A DNA stretch of 64,000 nucleotides. It comes from Bog-473 sp052148295 (GTDB taxonomy: Bacteria; Actinomycetota; Acidimicrobiia; Acidimicrobiales; RAAP-2). The notes below the pieces were generated by a model. It ran no database searches, was not told the DNA's origin, and saw nothing but the letters and a program-made list of their open reading frames with translations. The position numbers and the translations under genes were made by a program. How positions within the stretch are numbered: position 1 is the stretch's first letter; the number at the start of each line of letters is the position of its first letter. The DNA lies in contig JBKQIP010000186.1 in NCBI GenBank assembly GCA_052148295.1, forward strand, positions 1-64,000, given 5' to 3'. This document shows positions 1 to 8,547 of this stretch, piece by piece.

Positions 1-1
1 C

Positions 2-553
2 GAACAGCGTGCCGCCAACTCGACGGCGGACGCGGCCCGGGTGTTGGGCGAGTCCGGCGGGGCCGGCGGGGCCGCCATCGCGCCGCGGCTCGCCGCGGAG
101 CGCTACGGCCTCGAGATCCTGGCCGAGGACGTCGAGGACCACCCCGAGAACCAGACCCGGTTCGTCGCCGTGGCCCCGGCCCGGGTGCCCAGGGCGACCG
201 GCCACGACAAGACCAGCATCGTGTGCTACCAGCGGGCCGACCATCCCGGGAGCCTCCACGGCATTTTGGGCCAGTTCGCGGCCCGCAGCATCAACCTGAC
301 CAAACTGGAGTCCCGCCCGACCAAGCAGGGGCTCGGCGACTACTGCTTCGTGATCGACATGAGCGGGCACGTGGACGACGAGGTGGTCGCCGACTGCCTC
401 AGGGACCTGCACGCCGGCCTGGCCGGGGTGAAGTTCCTGGGCTCGTACCCCGCCGCCGGTGCCGACGGTGCGGCCAAGCGGAGCCAGGCCGACGCGGCCT
501 GGCAGGCGGCCGACGAGTGGATGGCGGGCCTGCGGGCCTCGGTCGCCCGCTGA
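2..553 (+). CDS. pheA: Prephenate dehydratase, C-terminal part (5' end outside window)
   Basis: Converts prephenate to phenylpyruvate in cytosolic phenylalanine synthesis. Only the last ~183 codons are here; the frame is already open at base 2. The segment starts in the end of the catalytic periplasmic-binding-like fold (NSTADAARVLGES, then a Gly/Ala-rich stretch, then NQTRFVAV). It continues into a regulatory ACT domain with GSLHGILGQFAARSINLTKL and the ESRP motif that in this family binds phenylalanine for feedback inhibition. The tail of about 40 residues after the ACT domain is Ala/Asp-rich. It ends three bases before the convergent MFS gene. The family assignment is secure; the N-terminus cannot be judged. 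Confidence 0.93.
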   Translation, partial: EQRAANSTADAARVLGESGGAGGAAIAPRLAAERYGLEILAEDVEDHPENQTRFVAVAPARVPRATGHDKTSIVCYQRADHPGSLHGILGQFAARSINLTKLESRPTKQGLGDYCFVIDMSGHVDDEVVADCLRDLHAGLAGVKFLGSYPAAGADGAAKRSQADAAWQAADEWMAGLRASVAR

Positions 554-556
554 CCG

Positions 557-1933
557 TCAGGGCGCGGGGGACGGGACCCCGGTCGTGCGGGGCAGCCGGG
601 ACGACAGCACGATGGCGGCCACGGCCGCCGCGGCGGCGATGGCGAAGGCCAGGGTGACCCCGAGCGACACGGGCCGGGCGGCTCGCGAGACCGAGGCCAC
701 GGCGGCGCCGCCGATGCCCACGCCGAGGGCGATGCCCAGCACGTCGGCCAGGTTGAGCGAGGCCGAGGCCCAACCCTCGCGCCCCGAGGGCGCGGCGCGG
801 AGCATCATGAGGGAGATCGGCGCGTAGGACAGCCCCATCCCGAATCCCGAGACCGTCCACGACGCGAAGGCGACGACCACGGGCACGCCGGGATGCACGA
901 AGGTCGCCATGCCGGCGATGCCGAGGAGGATGCAGCCCAGACCGGCGCGCACCAGGCGCGCCCCTTCCCAGGCGGTGCTGCGCTGCGCCTGGACCCACGC
1001 GCCGGCCGTCCAGGCCAGGGTGGACGCCGTGACCACGGCACCGGCCATCAGGGTGCCGTGGTGCCGGACCGTGGTGACCGACAGGGTCACGTAGGCATCG
1101 GCCCCGAAGAAGGCGAAGGTGAGGAGCCCGCGCAACAAGATGGTGGCGGGCAGACCGGGTCGGGCCGCCAGGGTGCCCGGCGGGAGGAGCCGGCGCAGGG
1201 CGGGAAGGCCCACCACCACCCCGGCGATCCCGAGCGCCAGGCCCAGGGCCAGGCCGTGCCCGCCCAGCGCGCCCAGGCACAGGGCCGCCCCGGCGGCCGT
1301 GCGCAGACCGTCGGACACCCGGTGCTCGGTGCGCGGGTTGGCGCGGGGCCGGCCCAGGTGCACCAGGGAGGGGAGGGCGATCGGCCCGGCCAGGGCGACC
1401 AGGGGGACGAGGCCGAGGAAGACCCAGCGCCAGCCGAAGAGGTGGGCCACCGCGGCGGCCAGGGCCGGTCCCACCACGCCCGGCACCACCCAGGCGGTGG
1501 AGAGCACGGCCATCATGCGGGGGCGCAGGGCCTCGGGCAGGGTGCGCCCGATGGCCACGTAGGCCACGGCGGGGACGGCGCCGGCCCCGAGGCCCTGGAG
1601 GGACCGGCCGACCACCAGGACGGCCATGCTCGGGGCGAGCCCGGCCACCACCAGGCCCGAGGCGAAGAGCACGAGCCCGGCCACGTACGGGCGGGCCGGG
1701 CCATGGCGGTCGGCGTCCCGCCCGGCCAGCACGATCCCCACCAGCGATCCCAGCATGAAGGCGCTGAAGGCCCAGCCGTAGAGGGAGAGGCCGCCCAGGT
1801 CGCGGGCGACCACGGGCATCACGGTGACCACGGCGAGCGCCTCGGAGGCGATGAAGGTAATGGTGAGGACCAGTCCGATGGTCAGGCCCCGTCGATCCGG
1901 GGCCCACAGGCCTTCCTTCGGGGCGGGGTCCAC
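557..1933 (-). CDS. MFS transporter, probable drug/metabolite exporter
   Basis: About 458 residues with hydrophobic segments along the whole length, starting right after DRRGLTIGLVLTITFIASEA. GRSLQGLGAGAV and the early AGRDADRHGPARPYV loop fit major facilitator transporters of the drug:proton antiporter group. The substrate cannot be told. Longer ATG starts at 1987 or 2038 would overlap the divergent amidohydrolase. The GTG at 1933 is preferred because a TATCCT hexamer lies seven bases upstream, which fits a leaderless transcript. It is convergent with pheA. The start is moderately sure and the transporter class is sure. Confidence 0.85.
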   Translation of the reverse strand: MDPAPKEGLWAPDRRGLTIGLVLTITFIASEALAVVTVMPVVARDLGGLSLYGWAFSAFMLGSLVGIVLAGRDADRHGPARPYVAGLVLFASGLVVAGLAPSMAVLVVGRSLQGLGAGAVPAVAYVAIGRTLPEALRPRMMAVLSTAWVVPGVVGPALAAAVAHLFGWRWVFLGLVPLVALAGPIALPSLVHLGRPRANPRTEHRVSDGLRTAAGAALCLGALGGHGLALGLALGIAGVVVGLPALRRLLPPGTLAARPGLPATILLRGLLTFAFFGADAYVTLSVTTVRHHGTLMAGAVVTASTLAWTAGAWVQAQRSTAWEGARLVRAGLGCILLGIAGMATFVHPGVPVVVAFASWTVSGFGMGLSYAPISLMMLRAAPSGREGWASASLNLADVLGIALGVGIGGAAVASVSRAARPVSLGVTLAFAIAAAAAVAAIVLSSRLPRTTGVPSPAP

Positions 1934-1985
1934 CCTGGCGAGGATAAGTGGCGGAGCCGCTGGTACTGTGCGCCGGGGAGGGTTC

Positions 1986-3134
1986 ATGACGCACCACACG
2001 ATCGACGTGGACCAGCATCTCTTCGAGAAGCGTGACACCTGGGTCCGTCACATCGACCCGGCCCACCGCGACGACGCGTTGTCCATCGTGGACGACGACG
2101 CCGGCTGGCCCTGGCTCACCTGGCGCGGCCGGCCGCTCTCACCCATCGAGATCCCCTTCCCCGAGCGGTCGGCCGACATCGGCGAGGAACGGCTGCTGCG
2201 GCTGGGCGGGGCCCGTGCGCCGTACACCTTCGAGGAGCGCGTGCCGGCCAACTACGGCGAAGCCGGTCCGCGCCTGGAGGTGCTCGACCGGTTCGGGTTC
2301 GACGCCGCCGTGGTGTTCCCCAACTTCGGCCTGCTGTGGGAGAAGATGCTGGCCGAGGATCGCGGCGCGCAGCGGGCCAACGCCCGGGCGTTCAACCGCT
2401 TCATGGCGGAGGTCTGCGACGAGGGCCAGGGGCGACTGTTCGGCGTCGCCCATCTCCTGCTGCACGATCCGGCCTGGGCCGTCGAGGAGGTCCGTCGGGT
2501 CCGCGCCGCCGGCGTCCGCCTGGCCATGGTCGCCCCGGCCCCGGTGGACGGGAAGCCCCTCTCGCATCCCGACTTCGACCCGGTGTGGGCCGCCTGCAGC
2601 GACGAGGGCGTCGCCCCGGTGTTCCACGTGTCCGGCTTCGAGAGCCCGCTCCACCCGGCGTGGCGGCAGGGCGAGCTGGAGACGGGCGAGAGCCTGTTCG
2701 ACTCCATCTTCCTGTGGCTGGCTCCGGCCGTGGCGCTGGCCGACCTCATCCTCCATGGGACGCTCGACCGCTTCCCCGACCTGCGCCTCGGCGTGGTCGA
2801 GCTCACCGCCGGCTGGGTGCCCAGCTTCCTCCTCCACATCGACGGCGCCTCCGACTTCTACGCGCTGCGCCACGGCGGCCCGTACCGGCCGCTGGCCCTG
2901 CGGCCCTCGGAGTACTTCTTCCGCCAGGTCCGGGTGGCCGCCCTGCCCTACGAGATGCCCAACCGGCTCGTGCCCAAGGTGGGGGACCGGACCTTCATGG
3001 TCGGCAGCGACTGGCCCCACGCCGAAGGCGTGGCCGATCCCCGCGCCGCCGCCGAGCGGGCCGCCGACGGCTTGGCCGAGGGGCCGAGAGCCCACCTGCT
3101 CGGTGACAACGCGAGGTGGCTGCTCGGGTTGTGA
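1986..3134 (+). CDS. Amidohydrolase family protein (ACMSD/PF04909 type)
   Basis: A 382-residue metal-dependent hydrolase or decarboxylase of the amidohydrolase_2 superfamily. The start carries the metal-site-like motif TIDVDQHLFEKRDTW; VGSDWPHAEG near residue 340 holds the conserved Asp/His pair. The ATG at 1986 follows GGGGAGG at a suitable distance, so upstream in-frame codons are not needed. The last bases overlap the next gene by four (GTGA), so it heads a tightly coupled operon with three VOC proteins. Relatives act on aromatic or cyclic acids; the substrate here is unknown. Catabolism of a cyclic or aromatic compound is an inference from the neighbours. Confidence 0.85.
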   Translation: MTHHTIDVDQHLFEKRDTWVRHIDPAHRDDALSIVDDDAGWPWLTWRGRPLSPIEIPFPERSADIGEERLLRLGGARAPYTFEERVPANYGEAGPRLEVLDRFGFDAAVVFPNFGLLWEKMLAEDRGAQRANARAFNRFMAEVCDEGQGRLFGVAHLLLHDPAWAVEEVRRVRAAGVRLAMVAPAPVDGKPLSHPDFDPVWAACSDEGVAPVFHVSGFESPLHPAWRQGELETGESLFDSIFLWLAPAVALADLILHGTLDRFPDLRLGVVELTAGWVPSFLLHIDGASDFYALRHGGPYRPLALRPSEYFFRQVRVAALPYEMPNRLVPKVGDRTFMVGSDWPHAEGVADPRAAAERAADGLAEGPRAHLLGDNARWLLGL

Positions 3135-3628
3135 GCGTCGACCTGGCCGCCACCGAGCGCGAGCGGGACCGCCTGCGGGGCCTCTACCTGGAGGACCCGG
3201 CCCAGCGGCCGTCCTCGACGGCGCGCGGCGTGCACCACGTCGCGCTCTTGTGCCAAGACGTGGAGCGCACCATCCGCTTCTACCAGGGCCTGCTCGGCTT
3301 CCCCCTGGTCGAGATCTTCGAGAACCGTGATTACCGGGGCTCCACGCACCTGTTCTTCGACATCGGGCACGACAACACCCTGGCCTTCTTCGACTTCCCC
3401 GGGCTCGACCTGGGCCCCTACGCCGAGGTGCTCGGGGGGCTGCACCACGTCGCCCTCTCGATCGACCGGCCGGCGTGGGCGGCGGCCCGGGCCCGGCTCG
3501 AGGAGGCGGGCGTCGGCCTGCACGTCGACAGCGAGGTCTCCCTGTACTTCAGCGACCCCGACGGCGTGCGCCTGGAGCTGATCGCCGAGGAGCTGGGCTC
3601 CCTCTACGGCACCCCGCTGCACCGATGA
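3131..3628 (+). CDS. VOC superfamily protein (glyoxalase/dioxygenase fold) 1
   Basis: A 165-residue protein with the paired beta-alpha-beta-beta-beta modules of the vicinal-oxygen-chelate fold. The two His strands are visible as GVHHVALLCQDVERT and LHHVALSIDRP; the C-terminal acidic strand is VRLELIAEEL. These positions normally provide the His/Glu metal ligands. GTG at 3131 overlaps the amidohydrolase stop by four bases, indicating translational coupling; a GTG at 3116 is possible but less likely. It has about 30 extra N-terminal residues compared with the two small VOC proteins that follow. The reaction (lyase, dioxygenase, isomerase) cannot be assigned. Confidence 0.83.
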   Translation: MSVDLAATERERDRLRGLYLEDPAQRPSSTARGVHHVALLCQDVERTIRFYQGLLGFPLVEIFENRDYRGSTHLFFDIGHDNTLAFFDFPGLDLGPYAEVLGGLHHVALSIDRPAWAAARARLEEAGVGLHVDSEVSLYFSDPDGVRLELIAEELGSLYGTPLHR

Positions 3629-4005
3629 CGGTCACCGGCCTGGCCAACCTGGCGGTCAAGGTGGCCGATCTGGAGCAGGCCTGCGAGTGGTACGCCGCCG
3701 CCGGCGCCACCGTGACCGAGCCCGTGGCCTGGGAGAACGCCCGCCGGGCCGATGTCACGCTGGGCCGGCTCCGACTGACGCTGTTCACCCGGGCCATTTA
3801 CGAGGACGCCTGCGCGCTCCCCGAGGAGGGGTTCCTCCATCCCGCCCTCTTCGTCGACGATCTCGACGCCGAGCTCGCCCGCCACCGCGTCCTGTGGGGT
3901 CCGCGGGTGGTCTCGGGGTCCTTCGGCGTCCGGCGGATCGCCTTCGTCGAGGCGCCCGGCAACATGCGCCTGGAATTCATGGAGCAGCTCGAGGACCCGG
4001 CGTGA
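3625..4005 (+). CDS. VOC superfamily protein 2
   Basis: A 126-residue single VOC unit starting MTVTGLANLAVKVADLEQA. The first strand has Asn instead of the usual ligand His (LANLAVKV), so metal binding may be altered. The last strand MRLEFMEQL keeps the acidic position. ATGA overlap (3625-3628) with the preceding gene and GTGA overlap with the next make it the third member of a fully coupled four-gene operon. Such small VOC proteins can act as dimers or as partners of a larger enzyme. Function unknown. Confidence 0.8.
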   Translation: MTVTGLANLAVKVADLEQACEWYAAAGATVTEPVAWENARRADVTLGRLRLTLFTRAIYEDACALPEEGFLHPALFVDDLDAELARHRVLWGPRVVSGSFGVRRIAFVEAPGNMRLEFMEQLEDPA

Positions 4006-4364
4006 GGGTCGTGCGGGTGCAGCACGTCAGCGTGAACTGCCACGGCCGACTCGAGGCCTCCCGGCAGTTCTACGCCGACCTCTTCGAGGCGGACGAGCTG
4101 GCGCGCCCGGTCATCCCGGGGATCGCCGGGAGCTGGCTGGCCCTCGGTGACGCCCAGCTGCACCTGGTCGACGCACCGCCGTCGGGCACCCCGATCGACC
4201 GGGCGGCCGACCACTGGTGCGTGGAGGTGACCGACCTCGACGCCGCCCGGGCCGAGCTCGAACGCCGCGGCATCGCCTATGACGAGGGGGCCCAGGGCGA
4301 GGTCGTGCAGCTGTGGATCAGGGATCCCAACGGTCGCATCGTGGAATTGCAGCAGGCCCGCTGA
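4002..4364 (+). CDS. VOC superfamily protein 3
   Basis: A 120-residue VOC protein whose first strand is RVQHVSVNCHGRLEA and whose C-terminal strand is LWIRDPNGRIVELQQ, the usual ending of the glyoxalase/bleomycin-resistance fold with the ligand Glu. GTG at 4002 overlaps the previous stop by four bases. It is the last gene of the amidohydrolase-VOC operon. The 78 bp after it, up to the convergent GH5 gene, hold short GC-rich inverted repeats (GTCGAC pairs around 4418-4432) that could end transcription; no gene is seen there. Confidence 0.82.
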   Translation: MRVVRVQHVSVNCHGRLEASRQFYADLFEADELARPVIPGIAGSWLALGDAQLHLVDAPPSGTPIDRAADHWCVEVTDLDAARAELERRGIAYDEGAQGEVVQLWIRDPNGRIVELQQAR

Positions 4365-4442
4365 GCCTCGCCCGGGCGGCGTCGACCGGGACCGTCCCCG
4401 TCGGGAGGGCCGGGGCCGGGTCGACCGTCGACGGCTCGGGCT

Positions 4443-5660
4443 CTACGGGTCGGCCGGCCAGGTCGAGGTGAAGTGGTCATAGACGTAGGTGCCGAAGTTG
4501 CCGAGCGGCGGAAACGTCGTGTAGTTGCCGATCAGGACACCCCCGAGTTCGCAGGAGTCCGGGCAGCCCCAGTCGTCCCATGTCCACACCGCGGCGCCGA
4601 CGTCGTTCGCGTCCGTCCAGCTGAGGAAGGACGAGATGTAGGCGGTTCCCGTCGGGTCGGAGTCGTTGTAGGTCTCACCCGTCTCTCCGAAGAGGAGCGG
4701 ATAGCCCGCCGCCAAGATCGGTGCGTACTGCTGAGCGAAGCAGGTCGTGGTGTCGCACTCGTTCAACCCGTAGACGTGGACCTCGGCGACGATCTGCGCG
4801 GGGTGCAACGTGTCGACGTCGGAGAGGTACGACAGCCAGCTGTCCGTCGTGGGGTACGGCGGACCCGAACCCTCGTCGCACAGGTTGGCGTAGTCGGCGC
4901 ACTCCAGTGAGACGGGGCCGTCGAACCCGTTGGCGCGGAAGATCCGCACCGCCTGCTTGAACCCGGCGACGTTGTAGTACCAGCAGCCGTCTCCGCAGCT
5001 GGCATCACCGTCCTGATCCGTCGCGTAGGTCCCCTCGTTGTCGCAGCCCTTCTCCATGCAGGCGAAGGTGAGCTCCGTCTCGCCGGACGGCGACAGGATG
5101 ACGTCGGGGTTGTCGGCAAAGGTGCGCGCCATGCTGGTCCACATCGCGGGGGAATGGTCCTCGTCCGGTCCGGTGTCCTGGTAGGTGGCGAGCGCCGCAC
5201 CCGGTGCGTTCCACATGTCTTCGAGCTCCACATAGATCCCCGCCGCATTCAGCGCGTCGACGAATTTGACGATGGCCTTGCGGTAATTCGAACCGGAGTA
5301 CTGAGCGGCGACGCCGTTGATCCCCAGCCAGCAATCCTCGTTGAGCCCGATGCGGACGAAGTTGATGTGCCAGGCCTCCATGGCCGAGATGCTGGCGGCC
5401 GAGCTCTGTCCGGGCGAGTCGAAGATCCCCCAACCCTGTACGCAGGCGTATTCGGGTCCGGAGACGTTCACGCCGTGCATGATCACGCTGACGCCGTCGG
5501 CGTCTTGGATCTCGTTCCCGACGACGTGGAGCCCCGAGCCGGACTCCGGCGAAGGTGCGGCCGAGGTGGGCCCGACCGAAGCACCGGCGGCAGGGAGGGT
5601 CGCCGCCGGCACGAGAAGCCCGCCCAGCACGGCAAGAACGGCCACGGTTTGTCTGAACAC
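4443..5660 (-). CDS. Secreted glycoside hydrolase family 5-like protein
   Basis: A 405-residue exported enzyme. The GTG at 5660 is preceded by AGGAGGAG and opens a clear Sec signal peptide (VFRQTVAVLAVLGGLLVPAA, then an Ala-rich cleavage region). The mature part begins GLHVVGNEIQDADGVSVIMHGVNVSG, the usual GH5 entry to the barrel. FGETGE near residue 340 fits the nucleophile strand. The acid/base strand reads SPSGETELTF rather than the common NEP, which is unusual. About fifteen cysteines in the mature part (for example DASCGDGCWYY, NECDTTTCF, WGCPDSCEL) suggest several disulfides, consistent with export. Cellulase or another beta-glycanase is likely; substrate not determinable. The upstream neighbour is a co-directional tRNA-Ser. 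Confidence 0.82.
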   Translation of the reverse strand: MFRQTVAVLAVLGGLLVPAATLPAAGASVGPTSAAPSPESGSGLHVVGNEIQDADGVSVIMHGVNVSGPEYACVQGWGIFDSPGQSSAASISAMEAWHINFVRIGLNEDCWLGINGVAAQYSGSNYRKAIVKFVDALNAAGIYVELEDMWNAPGAALATYQDTGPDEDHSPAMWTSMARTFADNPDVILSPSGETELTFACMEKGCDNEGTYATDQDGDASCGDGCWYYNVAGFKQAVRIFRANGFDGPVSLECADYANLCDEGSGPPYPTTDSWLSYLSDVDTLHPAQIVAEVHVYGLNECDTTTCFAQQYAPILAAGYPLLFGETGETYNDSDPTGTAYISSFLSWTDANDVGAAVWTWDDWGCPDSCELGGVLIGNYTTFPPLGNFGTYVYDHFTSTWPADP

Positions 5661-5705
5661 GGTCCACTCCTCCTGTCGGTGCCTGTGGTCTCGGTCCCGG
5701 GCGAG

Positions 5706-5790
5706 CGGAGGGAGTGGGATTCGAACCCACGGAGGCTTGCACCTCACAGCTTTTCAAGAGCTGCGCATTTGTCCGCTCTGCCATCCCTCC
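5706..5790 (-). tRNA. tRNA-Ser(UGA)
   Basis: On the minus strand the acceptor arm GGAGGGA (5790-5784) pairs with TCCCTCC (5713-5707), followed by discriminator G at 5706. The anticodon stem CAGCT/AGCTG encloses loop CTTGAAA, giving anticodon TGA. A long variable arm and TTCGAATCC T-loop complete a class II serine tRNA. CCA is not encoded. Confidence 0.97.
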
Positions 5791-5867
5791 TCGGATGACG
5801 CTCATGTTAGGTGGGTGGCGAAATCGCCGTCCTCATCCCGCATCCCCATCCCCCACCCGCCCCACCG

Positions 5868-7697
5868 TCACCGGCCCGTGCGGGCGCGGCCCCGCAGCCG
5901 GCCGCGGTCGGCCTGGCTGAGGATGACCTTGCGCAGCCGGACCACCTTGGGCGTGACCTCCACGCACTCGTCGTCGGCGATGAACTCGAGCGCGTGCTCG
6001 AGGGAGAAGTTCAGGGCCGGGGTCAGGCGCTCGAATTCCTCGGCGGTGGAGGAGCGGATGTTGTTGAGCTTCTTCTCCTTGGTGGGATTGACATCCATCT
6101 CCTCCTGGCGGGCGTTCTCGCCGACCACCATGCCCTCGTAGACCTCCTCGGCCGGGCCTACGATGAGGGTGCCCCGCTCCTGCAGGTTCATGAGGGCGAA
6201 CGTGGTGGTCAGTCCCCTGCGGTCGGCCACCATGGAGCCGTTGCGCCGCGTCTTGAGCTCGCCGTGCCAGGGCTCCCATCCGTCGAAGATGTGGTGCAGG
6301 ACGCCCGTGCCCCGGGTGTCGGTCAGGAACTCGGTGCGGAACCCGATCAGCCCGCGCGCCGGGACGCGGTAGTCGAGTCGGACCCACCCGGTCCCGTGGT
6401 TGACCATCTCCGTCAGGGTGCCCTTGCGCAAGGCCAGCAGCTGCGTCACCACGCCGAGATAGTCGTCGGGCACGTCGATCGACACCCGCTCCATCGGCTC
6501 GAGCAGCTTGCCGTCTTCCTCCCGGGTCACCACCTGGGGCTTGCCGACGGTCAACTCGAAGCCTTCTCGCCGCATGGTCTCCACCAGGACGGCCAGCTGC
6601 AGCTCGCCCCGCCCGAGCACCTCCCACAGGTCGGGGCGGTCTGTCGGGGAGACCCGGATGGCCACGTTGCCCACCAGCTCGGCGTCGAGGCGGGCCTTGA
6701 GCAGGCGCGCCGTGAGCTTGGTCCCGTCGGCGCCCGACAGCGGCGAGGTGTTGATGCCGATGGTCATGGCCAGGCTGGGCTCGTCGACGGTGATGGCCGG
6801 CAGGGCGACCGGGTCGTCGGCATCGGCCAGGGTCTCGCCGATGGTCACCTCGGCCAGACCGGCCACCGAGACGATCTCGCCGGGTCCGGCCGCCTCGGCC
6901 GGGACCTGTTCGAGCGACTCGGTCACGTACATCTCGGTGATCTTCGCCTTCTCGATCGTGCCGTCGATCCGGCACCACGAGACGATCCCGCCCTTGACCA
7001 GCTCGCCGGCGTGCACGCGGCAGATGGCCAACCGCCCGACGTAGGGGGAGGCGCTGAGGTTGCAGACCAGGGCCTGGGTCGGTGCCCTCTCGTCGAACTG
7101 CGGTGCGGGGACGTGGTCGATGATGGCCCGGAACAGGGGGCTGACGTCGGTGCCCTCGACGCCGCGCTCGGCGCTGACCCAGCCCGCCCTGGCGTTGGCG
7201 TACAGGATGGGGAAATCGATCTGGTGCTCGTCGGCGTCGAGATCCAGGAAGAGCTCCTCGACCTGGTGCACGACCTCCTCGATGCGGGCGTCCGACCGGT
7301 CCACCTTGTTGACGACGAGGACGACCGGGAGGCGCGCCTCGAGCGCCTTGCGGAGCACGAAGCGCGTCTGGGGCAGCGGTCCCTCGGAGGCGTCGACGAG
7401 CAGGAGGACGCCGTCGACCATGGTGAGGCCGCGTTCGACCTCGCCGCCGAAGTCGGCGTGGCCCGGGGTGTCCACGATGTTCATCTTGACCCCGCCCCAG
7501 CGCACCGCCGTGTTCTTGGCCAGGATGGTGATGCCCTTCTCGCGTTCGAGATCACCCGAGTCCATGACACGGTCGGTGACCACCTGATGGGGCCCGAAGG
7601 CGCCGGTCTGCCGAAGCATGGCATCGACCAGGGTCGTCTTGCCGTGATCGACGTGCGCCACGATGGCCACGTTGCGTATGTCGTCTCGCGTCTGCAT
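5868..7697 (-). CDS. typA: Translational GTPase TypA/BipA
   Basis: Ribosome-associated GTPase of 609 residues, the normal family length. G1 is AHVDHGKTTLV, G3 is DTPGHADFGGEVER, G4 is NKVDR. The EF-G-like domains II, III and V follow, with the typical FRTEFLTDTRGTG and a family-type ending. TypA assists ribosome assembly and stress adaptation; loss is often cold-sensitive. ATG at 7697 gives the standard start; a TATCGT hexamer lies nine bases upstream, so the message may be nearly leaderless. The gene lies between tRNA-Ser and a pair of unknown genes transcribed in the same direction. Confidence 0.96.
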   Translation of the reverse strand: MQTRDDIRNVAIVAHVDHGKTTLVDAMLRQTGAFGPHQVVTDRVMDSGDLEREKGITILAKNTAVRWGGVKMNIVDTPGHADFGGEVERGLTMVDGVLLLVDASEGPLPQTRFVLRKALEARLPVVLVVNKVDRSDARIEEVVHQVEELFLDLDADEHQIDFPILYANARAGWVSAERGVEGTDVSPLFRAIIDHVPAPQFDERAPTQALVCNLSASPYVGRLAICRVHAGELVKGGIVSWCRIDGTIEKAKITEMYVTESLEQVPAEAAGPGEIVSVAGLAEVTIGETLADADDPVALPAITVDEPSLAMTIGINTSPLSGADGTKLTARLLKARLDAELVGNVAIRVSPTDRPDLWEVLGRGELQLAVLVETMRREGFELTVGKPQVVTREEDGKLLEPMERVSIDVPDDYLGVVTQLLALRKGTLTEMVNHGTGWVRLDYRVPARGLIGFRTEFLTDTRGTGVLHHIFDGWEPWHGELKTRRNGSMVADRRGLTTTFALMNLQERGTLIVGPAEEVYEGMVVGENARQEEMDVNPTKEKKLNNIRSSTAEEFERLTPALNFSLEHALEFIADDECVEVTPKVVRLRKVILSQADRGRLRGRARTGR

Positions 7698-7731
7698 GGG
7701 GGTGACAACGATAGGCGAGGTCAGAGCCGCC

Positions 7732-8547
7732 TCATGCCGCGGTCCCGGGGGCCTCGAGCCGGTCCAGGGCGCGAGCCACCGTGGCCACCCCCTCGGCCAG
7801 GGTGTTGCGGTCGACGTCGGCGGTCGCCCGGTGGCCCGATTCGGGCCACCAGCCCACGATGCGGCCTGGTGGGAGCGCCGCACCGGTGCGCAGGGCCTCG
7901 ACCAGCGCCACCACGGCGAGCTCGGACCGGACGGTGGCCCGCCGTGGTCCCCCCAGCACGACCAGGTGGACCGAGACCGGGTTCCCCCGGCCGTCGGCGC
8001 CGGTGGCCCGCACCTCGGCCCGGCTCCGGAGGGCCAGGAGCGAGGAGTCGGGGCTGTCCCACCAGTGGTCCCGGCCGATGGTGGGTGGGGTCGCGAAGGC
8101 CTCCCACTCGAGGGCGGCCCACAGCCGGGTGGCCCAGGTGACCGCCTCCGCCTGCACGGCGGCGCGGCCGGCCGGCGACAGGCCGGCCAGCCATCGGTCG
8201 AGGGACGACGAGGGCCGATGACCCGGAACCCCGCCACCGATGGCGTCGCGCGCAGCCAGGCTGACCGCCTCCACCGGCGAGCGGGCGCTCCCCGCCACCA
8301 GCGAGCGCACCGCGGCCAGGCCGATCGGGCGACGCGCCGTGGCGGCCGACCAGGCGAAGGGGGTGGGCGCTGGGGTGCGATCGGGGCCCAGTGCCGCCCG
8401 CACCGTGTAGTCGGTCAGGCGGAACGGGCCCGCTCCCGGTCGGCCGGACACCAGGCGGGTCAGTTGCGCCGACAGGTGCCGGGCGTCGGCCACGGTGACG
8501 GCGTGGTGATCGGGGCGCAACGGGCGCAGGAGGGCCTCAGTCAGCAC
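7732..8547 (-). CDS. Conserved-looking hypothetical protein (271 aa)
   Basis: Not recognised. A soluble, Ala/Arg-rich 271-residue protein without signal peptide or membrane segment. Visible landmarks are SSSLDRWLAGLSPAGRAAVQ, a tryptophan-rich stretch (TRLWAALEWEAFA, DHWWDSP) and a hydrophobic strand VHLVVLGG. The GTG start overlaps the stop of the upstream gene by 11 bases, so the two are coupled and probably act together. It ends 34 bases before typA starts in the same direction, so co-transcription with typA is possible. The codon pattern matches the chromosome and both frame edges are well defined, hence a real gene of unknown role. Confidence 0.7.
   Translation of the reverse strand: MLTEALLRPLRPDHHAVTVADARHLSAQLTRLVSGRPGAGPFRLTDYTVRAALGPDRTPAPTPFAWSAATARRPIGLAAVRSLVAGSARSPVEAVSLAARDAIGGGVPGHRPSSSLDRWLAGLSPAGRAAVQAEAVTWATRLWAALEWEAFATPPTIGRDHWWDSPDSSLLALRSRAEVRATGADGRGNPVSVHLVVLGGPRRATVRSELAVVALVEALRTGAALPPGRIVGWWPESGHRATADVDRNTLAEGVATVARALDRLEAPGTAA

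Noticed and set aside
5868..8237. Longer TypA starting at 8237
   Set aside because: The extra 180 codons are a shadow of the unknown gene on the same strand in another frame; the protein starts normally at 7697.
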